Shown: positions 25,361-33,765 of the stretch, in pieces | How the letters are laid out: every line of letters begins with the position of its first letter | Numbering within the stretch: the stretch's first letter is position 1 | Assembly (NCBI GenBank): GCA_949284985.1 | Contig: CASDWY010000004.1 | Location: forward strand, 1 to 64,000 | Source: an uncultured bacterium | GTDB taxonomy: Bacteria; Cyanobacteriota; Vampirovibrionia; Gastranaerophilales; Gastranaerophilaceae | DNA length: 64,000 nt | Direction: 5' to 3' | Notes under the pieces: model-generated | The model's input: only the letters and a program-made list of their open reading frames with translations | Databases searched by the model: none | Told to the model about the DNA's origin: nothing | Program-made: the position numbers and the translations under genes

Positions 25361-25927
25361 CTATTTTTTTGCATAAAGTGATAAAGACAAATCAATTACA
25401 AGGATTTTTTTATCTAACTCATAAGGGGAAACTTTAAGTTCCTCAATACCTATAAGATAGGGGTGCCTGTAAATTTCTCTTAAAAAGTTTTGTAATTCGG
25501 TATAAGTTCCAATCATTTGTGCTTGAAGTAGTGTTGCATCGTGAGTGCCTGAGTGGTTTTGTTTTATGGGGTCGCTTTCAGGTATTGTTTTAAACTCTAT
25601 AGTTCTTGTTTTAATTCCTGCTTCTTTTGCTAAGTTAAGAACAGTTTCTAGCATTCCGTTAAAATTTACCATCATATCGGTAGATTTTATTTCCGGTTCA
25701 TATATTTGTTTATCTTCTTTTTGCTCGGAGCTCATAGCTTCTATTTGATTTTTTTTAGCTAGCTCTATGCTTTTATTAAGATCATCAATAGTTTCTTGTT
25801 TAGACTTGATTTCCGCAGATTTGGTAAAATATTGCTGCCCCATTGGAATTGTAAAATACAATCCTGCACCGATGACTATAATGATTGCTAAAATATATAT
25901 AAGATATTTTTTAAAAAGTACGTTCAT
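25361..25927 (-). CDS. pilO: PilO-like pilus assembly protein
   Basis: 188 residues: short cytoplasmic start, membrane helix at about 9-28, a coiled coil (about 37-70), then a ferredoxin-like domain (about 85-185). The order fits PilO, which with PilN forms the inner-membrane alignment complex of type IV pili. Sequence identity is low, so the call also uses the preceding pilM/N gene, 11 bases upstream. AAAGGA site before the ATG. PilP and PilQ are absent here. Confidence 0.8.
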   Translation of the reverse strand: MNVLFKKYLIYILAIIIVIGAGLYFTIPMGQQYFTKSAEIKSKQETIDDLNKSIELAKKNQIEAMSSEQKEDKQIYEPEIKSTDMMVNFNGMLETVLNLAKEAGIKTRTIEFKTIPESDPIKQNHSGTHDATLLQAQMIGTYTELQNFLREIYRHPYLIGIEELKVSPYELDKKILVIDLSLSLYAKK

Positions 25928-25938
25928 TTTAATTTCCT

Positions 25939-27612
25939 TTATTTGCCGGATGGAATTATAGGCGGCGGTACTGAAGGGCTATTTGCAGGAGGTAATTGTT
26001 GGGAATTAGTGTTTTGTTGCGGTTGCGACTGAGCTTGAGACTGGTTTGTACTGTTGTATGACTGACTTGCAAGCTCAAAAGAATATAGTTCTTTACCTGT
26101 ACTATTAATTTCATCATCTCCCGAAATGGTCAATTTGGTAACAGAAACTCCGGATTCACCGGCAACTTCTCTTATTCCTTTGAGAAACAGTGCAATATCA
26201 CCGCTATCTACAGCTACACCATTTATACCAATTGCATTGTTGGGTCCTGCATAAAAATGCTCTATCCATAATTTTTCCGGTATCCCATATGATAATGCAT
26301 CATAGTATAGCATTTTTTTTCTGTTTGCTTTTATTATGGATTCAATAGTAGTTTCTATATTAATTGTAGGTTGTTGATTTTGATTTTGATTTAATTCTTG
26401 TTGGAGTCTTGTTTCTTCAGCTATTAAAGTATTTAGTTTTTCATTAATTTTGGAATTAATTTGGCTTAAGAACAAACAAGCTAGACCAAATATAATTAAA
26501 AATGTACAAACCAAAGCAACTGTAATTATTTGAGCTTTTTCTTTTGTAAGTTCAAATGTGAAGTCTCCGATTGTAATTAAATCTCCGGCTTCAAAGCTTG
26601 ATGAACCATCTTTTGTTATTAGATAATTAAACTTGAAAAATTTGGATTCAAAATGATCAACAGAGCTTCCTATTGCTGTTATGGTTATTTGTGGAATAAA
26701 AGTTGGTAATACATTTAAATCAACATCAATTGGTGGTGATTGTTGAAATTTATTTTGTTCAATGTAATAAGGTATTCCATCAAAACCAAGTTTTGTTGAA
26801 ATAACTTCAGCTGAAACTTCATCTGTTTCTGAAATCACAAGTAAATTTGCAGCTGCAAAATTTTGTAATGAAACAGAAGCCATAGAGCTAACTGCCGAAT
26901 ATACTTCTTCGTCTGTAAAAGATTTAACCGCGAGCGGTTCTTCAAAATAATTACATAATTTATCTCCAACAAAATTAAAAATTGAATAGCTGGTCGAAGA
27001 TATAAGTAAGACATTCCAAGGGGATTTTTCACCTTTTGTGACTTTGTTTACAACATCTGTAAAGCTTAAACCTTTAAATAATGCAGATATGGAGCTTTGG
27101 ACAGAGATTAGTTTTATACCTAGTTCAGTTGAGATACGGCGAAGTTCATTTAGTGCAGATTCTTGAATTGCACTATAGACTATTTTTTGCATACCGTCGT
27201 CTGAATCTATTGAGTCATTGAGTTTTTCCCAACTTATAACCGGATCTTCTTTTTTAAAAATATATGATTCTTCAACTTCTGATGTTAAAGCGCTTGCAAT
27301 TTCATCTCCACTTAGCATTTCAGGTAATGTCGAAATGCCAAAAATAACATTGGGCATTACAAGTGTTACATTGCAATTTTTAGGAGAAATTTTAAGCTCA
27401 TCAAGTGCACTCTCTATTTCATTTCTTAAATTATCATAGTTATTTACTTCACGAGTTATTGGATTATATTCTATAAAACGGTTGGTATATTTGCTGACTG
27501 AATTATTTGAGCGGCTTGTTATTATAACTTCTAAAAGCCCATTAGAGTTTAATGTTATACCTATAAACTCTTTTGTTTGTGAATTAATTTTTGAAAGTAT
27601 ATTATTTAACAT
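25939..27612 (-). CDS. PilM-PilN fusion, type IV pilus inner-membrane platform protein
   Basis: 557 residues from ATG 27612. The first ~300 residues look like PilM, an actin-fold protein (FIGITLNSNGLLEVIITSRS; TLVMPNVIFGISTLPEM; QESALNELRRISTELGIKLI). A membrane helix (about 362-385, VALVCTFLIIFGLACLFL), a coiled coil, and a PilN-like domain (KLWIEHFYAGP, IGINGVAVDSGDIALFLKGI) follow. The tail is Gln/Asn/Ser/Pro-rich. PilM and PilN are normally two proteins. In-frame TTG 27648 overlaps a TATAAT and is unlikely as start. Confidence 0.75.
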   Translation of the reverse strand: MLNNILSKINSQTKEFIGITLNSNGLLEVIITSRSNNSVSKYTNRFIEYNPITREVNNYDNLRNEIESALDELKISPKNCNVTLVMPNVIFGISTLPEMLSGDEIASALTSEVEESYIFKKEDPVISWEKLNDSIDSDDGMQKIVYSAIQESALNELRRISTELGIKLISVQSSISALFKGLSFTDVVNKVTKGEKSPWNVLLISSTSYSIFNFVGDKLCNYFEEPLAVKSFTDEEVYSAVSSMASVSLQNFAAANLLVISETDEVSAEVISTKLGFDGIPYYIEQNKFQQSPPIDVDLNVLPTFIPQITITAIGSSVDHFESKFFKFNYLITKDGSSSFEAGDLITIGDFTFELTKEKAQIITVALVCTFLIIFGLACLFLSQINSKINEKLNTLIAEETRLQQELNQNQNQQPTINIETTIESIIKANRKKMLYYDALSYGIPEKLWIEHFYAGPNNAIGINGVAVDSGDIALFLKGIREVAGESGVSVTKLTISGDDEINSTGKELYSFELASQSYNSTNQSQAQSQPQQNTNSQQLPPANSPSVPPPIIPSGK

Positions 27613-27639
27613 TATCCAACTATAATTTCCTATACTTTT

Positions 27640-27645
27640 ATTATA
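27640..27645 (-). promoter_or_regulatory. -10 box of the pilMN-pilO-LCP-nitroreductase operon
   Basis: Perfect TATAAT on the minus strand, 27 bases before the chosen ATG 27612. No convincing -35 box. Confidence 0.4.
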
Positions 27646-27703
27646 CAATAATTTATTATAATATACATAACGTAAAAAAACTTAATATTTATATAGGATA
27701 AAT

Positions 27704-28465
27704 ATGGATAATTTAGATATAATTTATGGTAAAAATACTGTATTAGAACTAGTTAAAACCGGAAAACGAAGTGTTAATAAAATTTTAATTTCAAAGGGGC
27801 TAAACAAAGATGGCAAAATTGATGAAATTATAGCATATGCAAAAAATAGGGGTGTAGTTTTTCAATTTATACCCAGAGAAAATTTTGCTAAGTACAAAGA
27901 TATAAATCATCAAGGGGTTATTGCTTATGTTTCACCGATTGAGTATGTAGATTTGGATGAGTTTATAAAAACCCCTAAAAAAGAGGGTTATAAAAAAGTT
28001 GTTATATTAGATGGAGTCGAGGACCCTCACAATCTTGGTTCTATTATTAGAACAGCGGTATGTGCAGGGTTTGATGCGATAATTTTGGCGCAAAGGCGTT
28101 CTGGGCTTTGCTCTTCTACTGTGGAAAAGACTTCGGCGGGCGCTATTAACTACATAGATATAATTAAAGTTAATAGTCTTGTTAACACTGTAGACAAGCT
28201 AAAGAAATCAGACTTTTGGGTAATTGCAGCAGAAGCTGCAGGGACTGATAATTACTTTGAGGTTGATTATACAAGCATGAATTTTGCCATTATTATGGGA
28301 GCAGAGCACTCAGGTGTGTCAAGAACATTATTAAAACAAGCGGATTTTTTGGTTAAAATACCTATGTTTAATCAATTTAATTCTTTGAATGTATCAAATG
28401 CTGCGAGCATTTTAATATATGAAGCAACAAGGCAAATTATGCAAAAATCAAATCTTAAGCTATAA
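27704..28465 (+). CDS. rlmB: TrmH-family RNA 2'-O-methyltransferase (RlmB-like)
   Basis: 253 residues. N-terminal substrate-binding domain (IIYGKNTVLELVKTGKRSVN), then SPOUT knot domain with VVILDGVEDPHNLGSIIRTA, IIMGAEHSGVSRTLL and FNSLNVSNAASILIYEA, the three SpoU motifs. Methylates 23S rRNA, by family at G2251. AGGA site. Followed by the sigma factor gene 18 bases downstream, so co-transcribed. Confidence 0.92.
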   Translation: MDNLDIIYGKNTVLELVKTGKRSVNKILISKGLNKDGKIDEIIAYAKNRGVVFQFIPRENFAKYKDINHQGVIAYVSPIEYVDLDEFIKTPKKEGYKKVVILDGVEDPHNLGSIIRTAVCAGFDAIILAQRRSGLCSSTVEKTSAGAINYIDIIKVNSLVNTVDKLKKSDFWVIAAEAAGTDNYFEVDYTSMNFAIIMGAEHSGVSRTLLKQADFLVKIPMFNQFNSLNVSNAASILIYEATRQIMQKSNLKL

Positions 28466-28483
28466 TATAATTGGAGATTTGAC

Positions 28484-29479
28484 ATGTCACATAAAACAAG
28501 AAATATGATTGAAACTAACCAAGAAGCAGATGAAACGCAAGAACCGTCTGAAATAATTGAAGATAACGAAGAAGATGAGATTTTGAGCATTGCACCGGTA
28601 AAAACAGGGGAAAATCTTACATCAATAAATACAGATGATTCGGTTAAGATTTATTTGCAGCAAATTGGTAAAATTCCTCTTTTAACACCTGATGAGGAGT
28701 TGGAAGTAGCACAAAAAATTAAAGATAACGCTGATGTAAAAGCAATAAATAAACTTATTAATGCTAATTTGAGATTAGTTGTAAGTATTGCTAAAAAGTA
28801 TATAGGACGAGGTTTATCTTTTCTTGATTTAATTCAAGAGGGTAATATGGGGTTGATGAAAGCAGCAGAGCGTTTTGATTATTCTAAAGGGTATAAGTTT
28901 TCAACATATGCCACATGGTGGGTTCAACAGGCAATAACCAGAGCCATAGCAGATAAATCCAGGATGATAAGGTTACCTGTTCATATGATTGAGATGTTAG
29001 GGAAAATAAAGAAAGCTACTGTTGATTTAACAACGGAAACAGGAGTAGCACCGGCAAGGGAAGATATTGCACAAAGGCTGGGAATTTCAGTTAGTAAATT
29101 GTCCAGTTTGATTAAGTCTGCACAAGATACAATTAGTATTGAAAGCCCAACAACATCTAAAGACGATAATGCAAAGCTTGGTGATTTGATTGTTGATGAA
29201 TCTACTCTTTCACCTGACACTAAGGTTACTAATGATAATCTTTTGAATGATGTTAGAAAAATGTTGGACCAGTTAAGCCCGAAAGAACGCGATGTGCTAA
29301 TTATGCGCTATGGGCTGGATGATGATGGAGTAAAAAAGACACTAGAAGAAATCGGTGCCAGATATAACGTTTCGCGTGAAAGAATCAGGCAAATTGAAAA
29401 CAGAGCATTAAGTAAATTAAAGAAAATGTGCCGTAATGCGACAATCTCAAGAAATTTGAAAAACTATATTGGTGATTGA
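28484..29479 (+). CDS. rpoD: Primary-type RNA polymerase sigma factor (RpoD/SigA)
   Basis: 331 residues. Regions 1.2 (SVKIYLQQIGKIPLLTPDEE), 2 (NLRLVVSIAKKYIGRGLSFL, EGNMGLMKAAERFDYSKGYK, FSTYATWWVQQAITRAI), 3 and 4.2 (TLEEIGARYNVSRERIRQIE) are all intact. It lacks the long region 1.1, as in many non-proteobacterial SigA proteins; the first 50 residues are acidic. It should recognise TTGACA/TATAAT promoters such as those noted here. GGAG site; same operon as rlmB. Confidence 0.92.
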   Translation: MSHKTRNMIETNQEADETQEPSEIIEDNEEDEILSIAPVKTGENLTSINTDDSVKIYLQQIGKIPLLTPDEELEVAQKIKDNADVKAINKLINANLRLVVSIAKKYIGRGLSFLDLIQEGNMGLMKAAERFDYSKGYKFSTYATWWVQQAITRAIADKSRMIRLPVHMIEMLGKIKKATVDLTTETGVAPAREDIAQRLGISVSKLSSLIKSAQDTISIESPTTSKDDNAKLGDLIVDESTLSPDTKVTNDNLLNDVRKMLDQLSPKERDVLIMRYGLDDDGVKKTLEEIGARYNVSRERIRQIENRALSKLKKMCRNATISRNLKNYIGD

Positions 29480-29503
29480 AAAAGCATCCCTTTGGGGCTT
29501 TTA
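29478..29503 (+). terminator. Intrinsic terminator of rlmB-rpoD
   Basis: AAAAGC(A)TCCC / GGGGCTTTTT stem with the T run on its right arm, directly after the stop codon. The convergent pilin-like gene ends two bases further on. Confidence 0.7.
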
Positions 29504-29504
29504 A

Positions 29505-30365
29505 TTAGTAATTCATCGCATCTTCTTCCAATACTCGTCCTGCGCAGTATTCTACTCCATATTTTCCTTTGTTAACATTTTCAGTTGTACAGTGGTTGCC
29601 ATTTCTCCAGTATTCATTTGGTTGATTGCGTATATCAGCATATAATTTTGATCCATAAGGAACAATAGTGCCTTGAGGAATGCCATAGCGATTTTCTGCG
29701 TATTGGTCTGTTATATAAAACTGAAACAGATCTCGGCCATATTTATTTGGACCGTTTAAGCCATTTATATCGATACCAATACCAAGACTAGAATTATAAT
29801 AAAAAGTCATCCCATCATTAGTAACAAATAATGGCGCCGCATTAAAAGTCCAATGGCCATAGGATGCCTTTGCTGCTTTAGTGCATTCTGGATCAGTTGA
29901 ACGACTGTAGCATAATTTATTAATTTTGAACTGTTTAGATAGAAGATATGTCCGCTTGTTAAATGTCTTTCCATTAAACTCTTGCCCATCAATGTTTGTT
30001 ACGTCACTAACCCATTGCCCATTTTCATAGTGCCCCCAGTCATTCCACCCTGCACAGTCAAAATCCCCAGCAGGACAACCTTGAGTTATAGGAATCATCT
30101 TCATAGCATTTTGAAATTGAGAGTAGGCTTTTTTAAGCCCAACAACATAGGTATGTTTTTGGTAGCTAGAGATTAAATTAGGAATGGTTAAAGCAGCAAC
30201 AACACCAATAATAGTTAAAGTAATCAAAGTTTCAGCTAAAGTAAAAGCCGCTTTTTTTAAACTAAATTTTTCTTTATCAAATTCATATTTATTTAAAAAT
30301 TCAGTGTAATCTTTAACTGTTGAAGCTGTTTTAGTGTTGCTTGTGATATAACTGTCAAACTTCAT
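29505..30365 (-). CDS. Type IV pilin-like (pseudopilin) protein with long leader
   Basis: 286 residues. Prepilin signature AFTLAETLITLTIIGVVAAL: cleavage expected after Ala40, giving Phe as mature residue 1 and Glu at +5. The leader of 40 residues is far longer than usual, and the -1 residue is Ala instead of Gly. The C-terminal domain has Cys pairs and the D-x-N-G-x-x-G-P-N-x-x-G-x-D motif (DINGLNGPNKYGRDLFQFY). Processing by the PilD at 32724 is expected. GGAGG lies six bases before the ATG. The start lies inside the end of the leader ORF at 30355-30570. Confidence 0.88.
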   Translation of the reverse strand: MKFDSYITSNTKTASTVKDYTEFLNKYEFDKEKFSLKKAAFTLAETLITLTIIGVVAALTIPNLISSYQKHTYVVGLKKAYSQFQNAMKMIPITQGCPAGDFDCAGWNDWGHYENGQWVSDVTNIDGQEFNGKTFNKRTYLLSKQFKINKLCYSRSTDPECTKAAKASYGHWTFNAAPLFVTNDGMTFYYNSSLGIGIDINGLNGPNKYGRDLFQFYITDQYAENRYGIPQGTIVPYGSKLYADIRNQPNEYWRNGNHCTTENVNKGKYGVEYCAGRVLEEDAMNY

Positions 30366-30570
30366 ATGATACCTCCATATTCAAACAATATTTAACTAAA
30401 AAAGAGAATAAAAATTCACACAAAACATCAAGCCTAATCACTTGGCTTGAAAAACAACTTGCTAAACCCTTAAAACCCTTGCTACGACTTAGTATTCGAG
30501 GGGGGGGGCAAGTTAAATGTACAACAGGAGTGTATTTTAACTTATTAATCACATTAAAATTAAAGTGCAT
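30355..30570 (-). CDS. Leader ORF upstream of pilin gene, copy 2, in frame
   Basis: 71 residues, ATG 30570-30568 with AGGAG seven bases upstream. Starts MHFNFNVINKLKYTPVVHLT, crosses the 9-C tract as C-P-P-P-R, continues ILSRSKGFKGLASCFSSQVI and ends MEVSYEV. Its TGA (30357-30355) lies eight bases inside the pilin gene, and the pilin GGAGG is read as part of MEV, so translation of the two is likely coupled. No known family; possibly a regulatory peptide only. Compare the broken copy at 44-260. Confidence 0.6.
   Translation of the reverse strand: MHFNFNVINKLKYTPVVHLTCPPPRILSRSKGFKGLASCFSSQVIRLDVLCEFLFSFLVKYCLNMEVSYEV
30428..30450 (-). terminator. Hairpin inside the pilin leader, copy 2
   Basis: Same 7-bp stem and 9-base loop as copy 1, followed on the minus strand by TGTTTTGT, so a weaker terminator than copy 1, or a structure with another role. 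Confidence 0.4.
30500..30508. repeat. Homopolymer tract, 9 G on + (9 C in the leader ORF)
   Basis: Nine consecutive G on the plus strand, matching the 13-base run at 186-198. This length keeps the leader ORF open. Confidence 0.85.
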
Positions 30571-30601
30571 CAAAACTCTCCTGTTTAAGTATTACTTTAT
30601 T

Positions 30602-30630
30602 ATTTTACAAAATTATTATCTAAAAATCAA
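30602..30630 (-). promoter_or_regulatory. Sigma-70 promoter of the pilin leader, copy 2
   Basis: -35 TTGATT (30630-30625), 17-bp spacer, -10 TAAAAT (30607-30602), identical in boxes and spacing to copy 1. Confidence 0.65.
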
Positions 30631-30650
30631 GTTGAAATTGATTTTAGCTT

Positions 30651-31871
30651 TTAAGATATAAAATAACTTTCTATTATATTTTTAGCAGTTGCATCAGTTA
30701 TTTTTTGGATTATTGTCTGTTTATCAATTTGGTCAATAATATTGAAGCTTTTGGCTACGCTAACAGCTAGTAATAAAACTTGGTCGTCGGTTTGTGTATT
30801 AATAAATTTTAGTACAGATTCTTTTGCTTGGCTGATGTTTAGTGATTTAATTATTTCCAAAGCAGAAATAGCTCTTTGCTTAGATTTAAAGAGTTCTTGT
30901 ACCAATAATTTTTTTTGTTCGTCCCAAAAGTCTGTTGTTTGGTTATTTAAAAGTTGATAAATTTCGTTAATTTCGTTTTTTGTGTCTTTTGATTCGTCAA
31001 AAACATATTCATCATTGCTTGTTAGAATATTAAATTTTTCTAATGCTCTTAAAAGGACTCTAGCTGTGTTGCTTTGAGGAAATTGTTGAGTTTTTGATAT
31101 TAGGTATTGAAAAGTTTCGAATAATTCAAAATCAAGTATTTGATAAAGCGGTAAGATTTCACCTAGTCCAAGCAGTATATAGTCAATACAATTTAATACG
31201 CAATTTTCATCGTATGTTTCTAACATATCCAAAATTGGCATTAAGTATGGAATTTCAGCAGCAATGTTTTCTGCCATAGAGGTTTTATCAAGTATGGCTA
31301 ATATTGAGGGAATTGCTGCTTGATTAGCATACGCACTTAAAAATCTAACAGCTTTAACTACTTCAAAATCATCTTTATCATTAAGTTTTTCAATTGCTGC
31401 TTGGTAGGTTTTTTCGTCTTTCATTGCTCCGAGTGCTTGTGCTGCATTTGCAGCGAGTTGAACATCGTTAGAAAAAGCATATTCTTGAAGTTTTTCTTGT
31501 GCGATTGTATCCGGAATGTAGTAGAAATATTTAGCTGCGTACTTTTTTTGTGCATCTGTTCCATTTTCTAGCAAATTGTATATTTCATCAGAAAGTTCTT
31601 CATTTGCAAACGAAGAAAGTATTTCCATAAACAAGTCAGCATATTCTTCGTGATAGACATGAAATAAGTCTATTAAGTTTTTATGGTTATCTTGATTTAC
31701 AACCCGTTTGATACGATTTTTTATATTTCTTTTAACAAAATCAAAAAGAAAATCAGATTTGTTACAAAGAAGTTGAAATGCGCCTATATTTTTGTTGTTT
31801 ATAATATTTTTAGCGGCATTAAGTGCTTTTTTTTCGTCTTTTTGTGTTAAATCGTTAATTAGTTTTTCCAT
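30651..31871 (-). CDS. HEAT-repeat-like alpha-helical protein
   Basis: 406 residues, no signal peptide or membrane helix. Repeated pairs of helices such as DAQKKYAAKYFYYIPD, DVQLAANAAQALGAMKD and DFEVVKAVRFLSAYANQAAI (about 100-200) fit HEAT/Armadillo repeats; similar units recur near the C-terminus (SKQRAISALEIIKSLNISQA). Such proteins are scaffolds; the partner is unknown. There is no ribosome site; a TATAAT lies seven bases before the ATG, suggesting leaderless mRNA. Divergent from the SigF-like gene. Confidence 0.75.
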   Translation of the reverse strand: MEKLINDLTQKDEKKALNAAKNIINNKNIGAFQLLCNKSDFLFDFVKRNIKNRIKRVVNQDNHKNLIDLFHVYHEEYADLFMEILSSFANEELSDEIYNLLENGTDAQKKYAAKYFYYIPDTIAQEKLQEYAFSNDVQLAANAAQALGAMKDEKTYQAAIEKLNDKDDFEVVKAVRFLSAYANQAAIPSILAILDKTSMAENIAAEIPYLMPILDMLETYDENCVLNCIDYILLGLGEILPLYQILDFELFETFQYLISKTQQFPQSNTARVLLRALEKFNILTSNDEYVFDESKDTKNEINEIYQLLNNQTTDFWDEQKKLLVQELFKSKQRAISALEIIKSLNISQAKESVLKFINTQTDDQVLLLAVSVAKSFNIIDQIDKQTIIQKITDATAKNIIESYFIS

Positions 31872-31878
31872 AGTAATT

Positions 31879-31884
31879 ATTATA
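31879..31884 (-). promoter_or_regulatory. -10 box placing transcription start at the HEAT-like gene ATG
   Basis: Perfect TATAAT on the minus strand, seven bases from the ATG. TTTAAA at 31907-31902 is a weak -35 candidate with a 17-bp spacer. Confidence 0.45.
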
Positions 31885-31914
31885 TAACATAATAGTTATA
31901 ATTTAAACAACTTA

Positions 31915-31923
31915 TGTTATAAT
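31915..31923 (+). promoter_or_regulatory. Extended -10 promoter of the sigF-pilD operon
   Basis: TGTTATAAT, matching TGnTATAAT, 16 bases before the ATG 31939; leaves a very short leader that still contains GAGG. Confidence 0.5.
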
Positions 31924-31938
31924 TAAACAAGAGGCATT

Positions 31939-32727
31939 ATGAGAGAAGATGAAATAAATTATCCGGATGTATACAAATGGCTAGAAGCATACGCAACAGC
32001 GCATAATGATCAAGTAAAGCGTCAGTTGCAGAATCTTATTGTGGTTGCTTGTATGCCTTTAGTAAAAAAAATAGCTTGTGGTCTAGCCAGAAGAAGTACT
32101 GACCCTATTGAAGATTTAATGCAGGTTGGAAGCGTTGGGCTGCTGAAAGCTGTTGATTTGTTTGATAGTACAAAAGGAAAGTATTTTAGACCTTATGCAT
32201 CTCAACTTATAACCGGTGAAATACGTCATTATCTTAGAGACAAAAGTGCGATGATAAAAGCACCGAGAGAAATACAAGAGTTAGCTTTTAGAATTTCGCA
32301 GATTGCTAAAGAGATTACAGATGAAAAGGGAGAAAAGCCAACAGATATAGAGATAGCAGAACGTTTACAAATGGATTTGGGGCGTGTGCATGAGGTTATT
32401 GATATTGAGCGACGAAAACAGCTTGTTTCGCTTGATCAAATAAATACAATTGCAGAGGAAGAGTTTTCTCCGCTTTATGATAAGATTGCTGATGAAAAAG
32501 AGCTTAATAGCAAAAATATTTATGAAATGAGAAGCGTGCTTGAATCTGCTATGAGTAATTTGAAACCTGAACTTAGAAAACTTGTAGTAATGCATTATTT
32601 CGAAGGTGTTAGCCAGCGAGAGATTGCAAAAGAGCTTAATATGTCTCAAATGCAAGTTTCAAGACGTATTAGAGATGCGTTGAAAGATTTGTTTAAAATT
32701 ATTAAATCTTCCGAGGAGGAAGAATGA
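31939..32727 (+). CDS. Alternative sigma factor, SigF/SigB/FliA group
   Basis: 262 residues with regions 2 (DLMQVGSVGLLKAVDLFDST, FRPYASQLITGEIRHYLRDK), 3 (EIQELAFRISQIAKEITDEK) and 4 (LVVMHYFEGVSQREIAKELN, MSQMQVSRRIRDAL). The GEIRHYLRDK pattern and length fit group 3 factors such as cyanobacterial SigF, which in cyanobacteria controls pili and motility. No anti-sigma gene is next to it. Its stop overlaps the start of prepilin peptidase (ATGA), so the two are coupled. A role in flagellar expression (FliA-like) is also possible. Confidence 0.85.
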   Translation: MREDEINYPDVYKWLEAYATAHNDQVKRQLQNLIVVACMPLVKKIACGLARRSTDPIEDLMQVGSVGLLKAVDLFDSTKGKYFRPYASQLITGEIRHYLRDKSAMIKAPREIQELAFRISQIAKEITDEKGEKPTDIEIAERLQMDLGRVHEVIDIERRKQLVSLDQINTIAEEEFSPLYDKIADEKELNSKNIYEMRSVLESAMSNLKPELRKLVVMHYFEGVSQREIAKELNMSQMQVSRRIRDALKDLFKIIKSSEEEE

Positions 32728-33722
32728 ATTTGTTTGAGCTTGATGCGTTAGAATTCTATTATTGTGCTTTTGTTATCTTTGTCATTGGAGCATGTTTGGG
32801 CAGTTTCTTAAATGTAGTTATTTTAAGAGCGTTTAGTGGTGAATCTATTGTTTTACCCCCTTCAAAATGCCCCAAGTGTCATAATAAGCTTAAATGGTAT
32901 CATAATATACCTATATTATCTTATATTTTTTTGCAAGGTAAATGTGGGTTTTGCAAAGCTAAAATCTCAATTCAGTACCCTTTAGTAGAGATTGTTTTTG
33001 CTTTGTTATTTTTGAGTGTCTTTTTGAAGTTTGGAATTACCTTAAATGCGCTATTTTTAACTATTGCTGCTGCTATGTGCCTTGTGCTTGCTGTTACGGA
33101 TATAAGAGAAAAGGTGATTTTTGATAATCATGCATATATCCTTGGAGTAATTGGATTGGTGTATAACTTTTTTGATATAGGAAAAAGCGGATTAGGTGCT
33201 TTTGATTTTAATATTTTTTCTTATCAATTTAGTTTAAATAAATCTTTTATGTATTCGGTATTAGGAATAATTGCAGGATTTGCACTGATGGAGGCTTTAG
33301 CTTTTGTTGGAAAACTTTTTGTGGGAACAAGAGCTTTTGGAGAAGGGGATTCTTTTATTTTGGGAGCATTAGGTGCTGTGTTTCGTTTGCAGTCTGTTTT
33401 GTTGATTTTATTGTACGGTTGCGTAATTCAAATTGTTCTAATTTTGCCTTTGTTTGTAAAAAAATTATTTGATGATAAAGAGTATAAATTGATTTGGGCT
33501 TTGGTCGGTTTTGTTTTATCAGTTGGTTTGTTTAAATTTTTAGATGTTTGGGGGTTGATAGACAATATATTTGTGCTCGCAAGTGCTTTTTTATTAATGT
33601 GTATATGTGCATTTTTTGCTTGCAGGTTGCTCGTTAACTCGGCTAAAACCGGTAAAAGTCTTACTTATGTTCCTTTTGGACCTCCTTTAGTTTTAGCGGC
33701 TCTGCTTTTAATGTTTATTTAG
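32724..33722 (+). CDS. pilD: Type IV prepilin peptidase/methyltransferase
   Basis: 332 residues, about eight membrane segments. N-terminal GACLGSFLNVVILR, the two zinc-binding pairs CPKC and CGFC (about residues 49-76), and both catalytic aspartates: VTDIREKVIFD and the GxGD motif GEGDSFILGALGA. Cleaves prepilin leaders at the inner membrane and N-methylates the new end. Clear client: the pilin-like proteins at 30365 and 54. ATGA overlap with the sigma gene; GAGGAGG upstream. Confidence 0.95.
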   Translation: MNLFELDALEFYYCAFVIFVIGACLGSFLNVVILRAFSGESIVLPPSKCPKCHNKLKWYHNIPILSYIFLQGKCGFCKAKISIQYPLVEIVFALLFLSVFLKFGITLNALFLTIAAAMCLVLAVTDIREKVIFDNHAYILGVIGLVYNFFDIGKSGLGAFDFNIFSYQFSLNKSFMYSVLGIIAGFALMEALAFVGKLFVGTRAFGEGDSFILGALGAVFRLQSVLLILLYGCVIQIVLILPLFVKKLFDDKEYKLIWALVGFVLSVGLFKFLDVWGLIDNIFVLASAFLLMCICAFFACRLLVNSAKTGKSLTYVPFGPPLVLAALLLMFI

Positions 33723-33765
33723 GCTATAATGTTACTACATATTTTGAATAGTTGAGGTAAGAAAG

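Larger units (their letters stand above)
30341..30631 (-). repeat. Pilin upstream module, copy 2
   Basis: Second copy of the module at 30-321. Promoter boxes, leader ribosome site, hairpin stem and pilin start are kept. The tract is nine bases long here, and the flank differs (TCGAATA against GATA). Confidence 0.85.
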
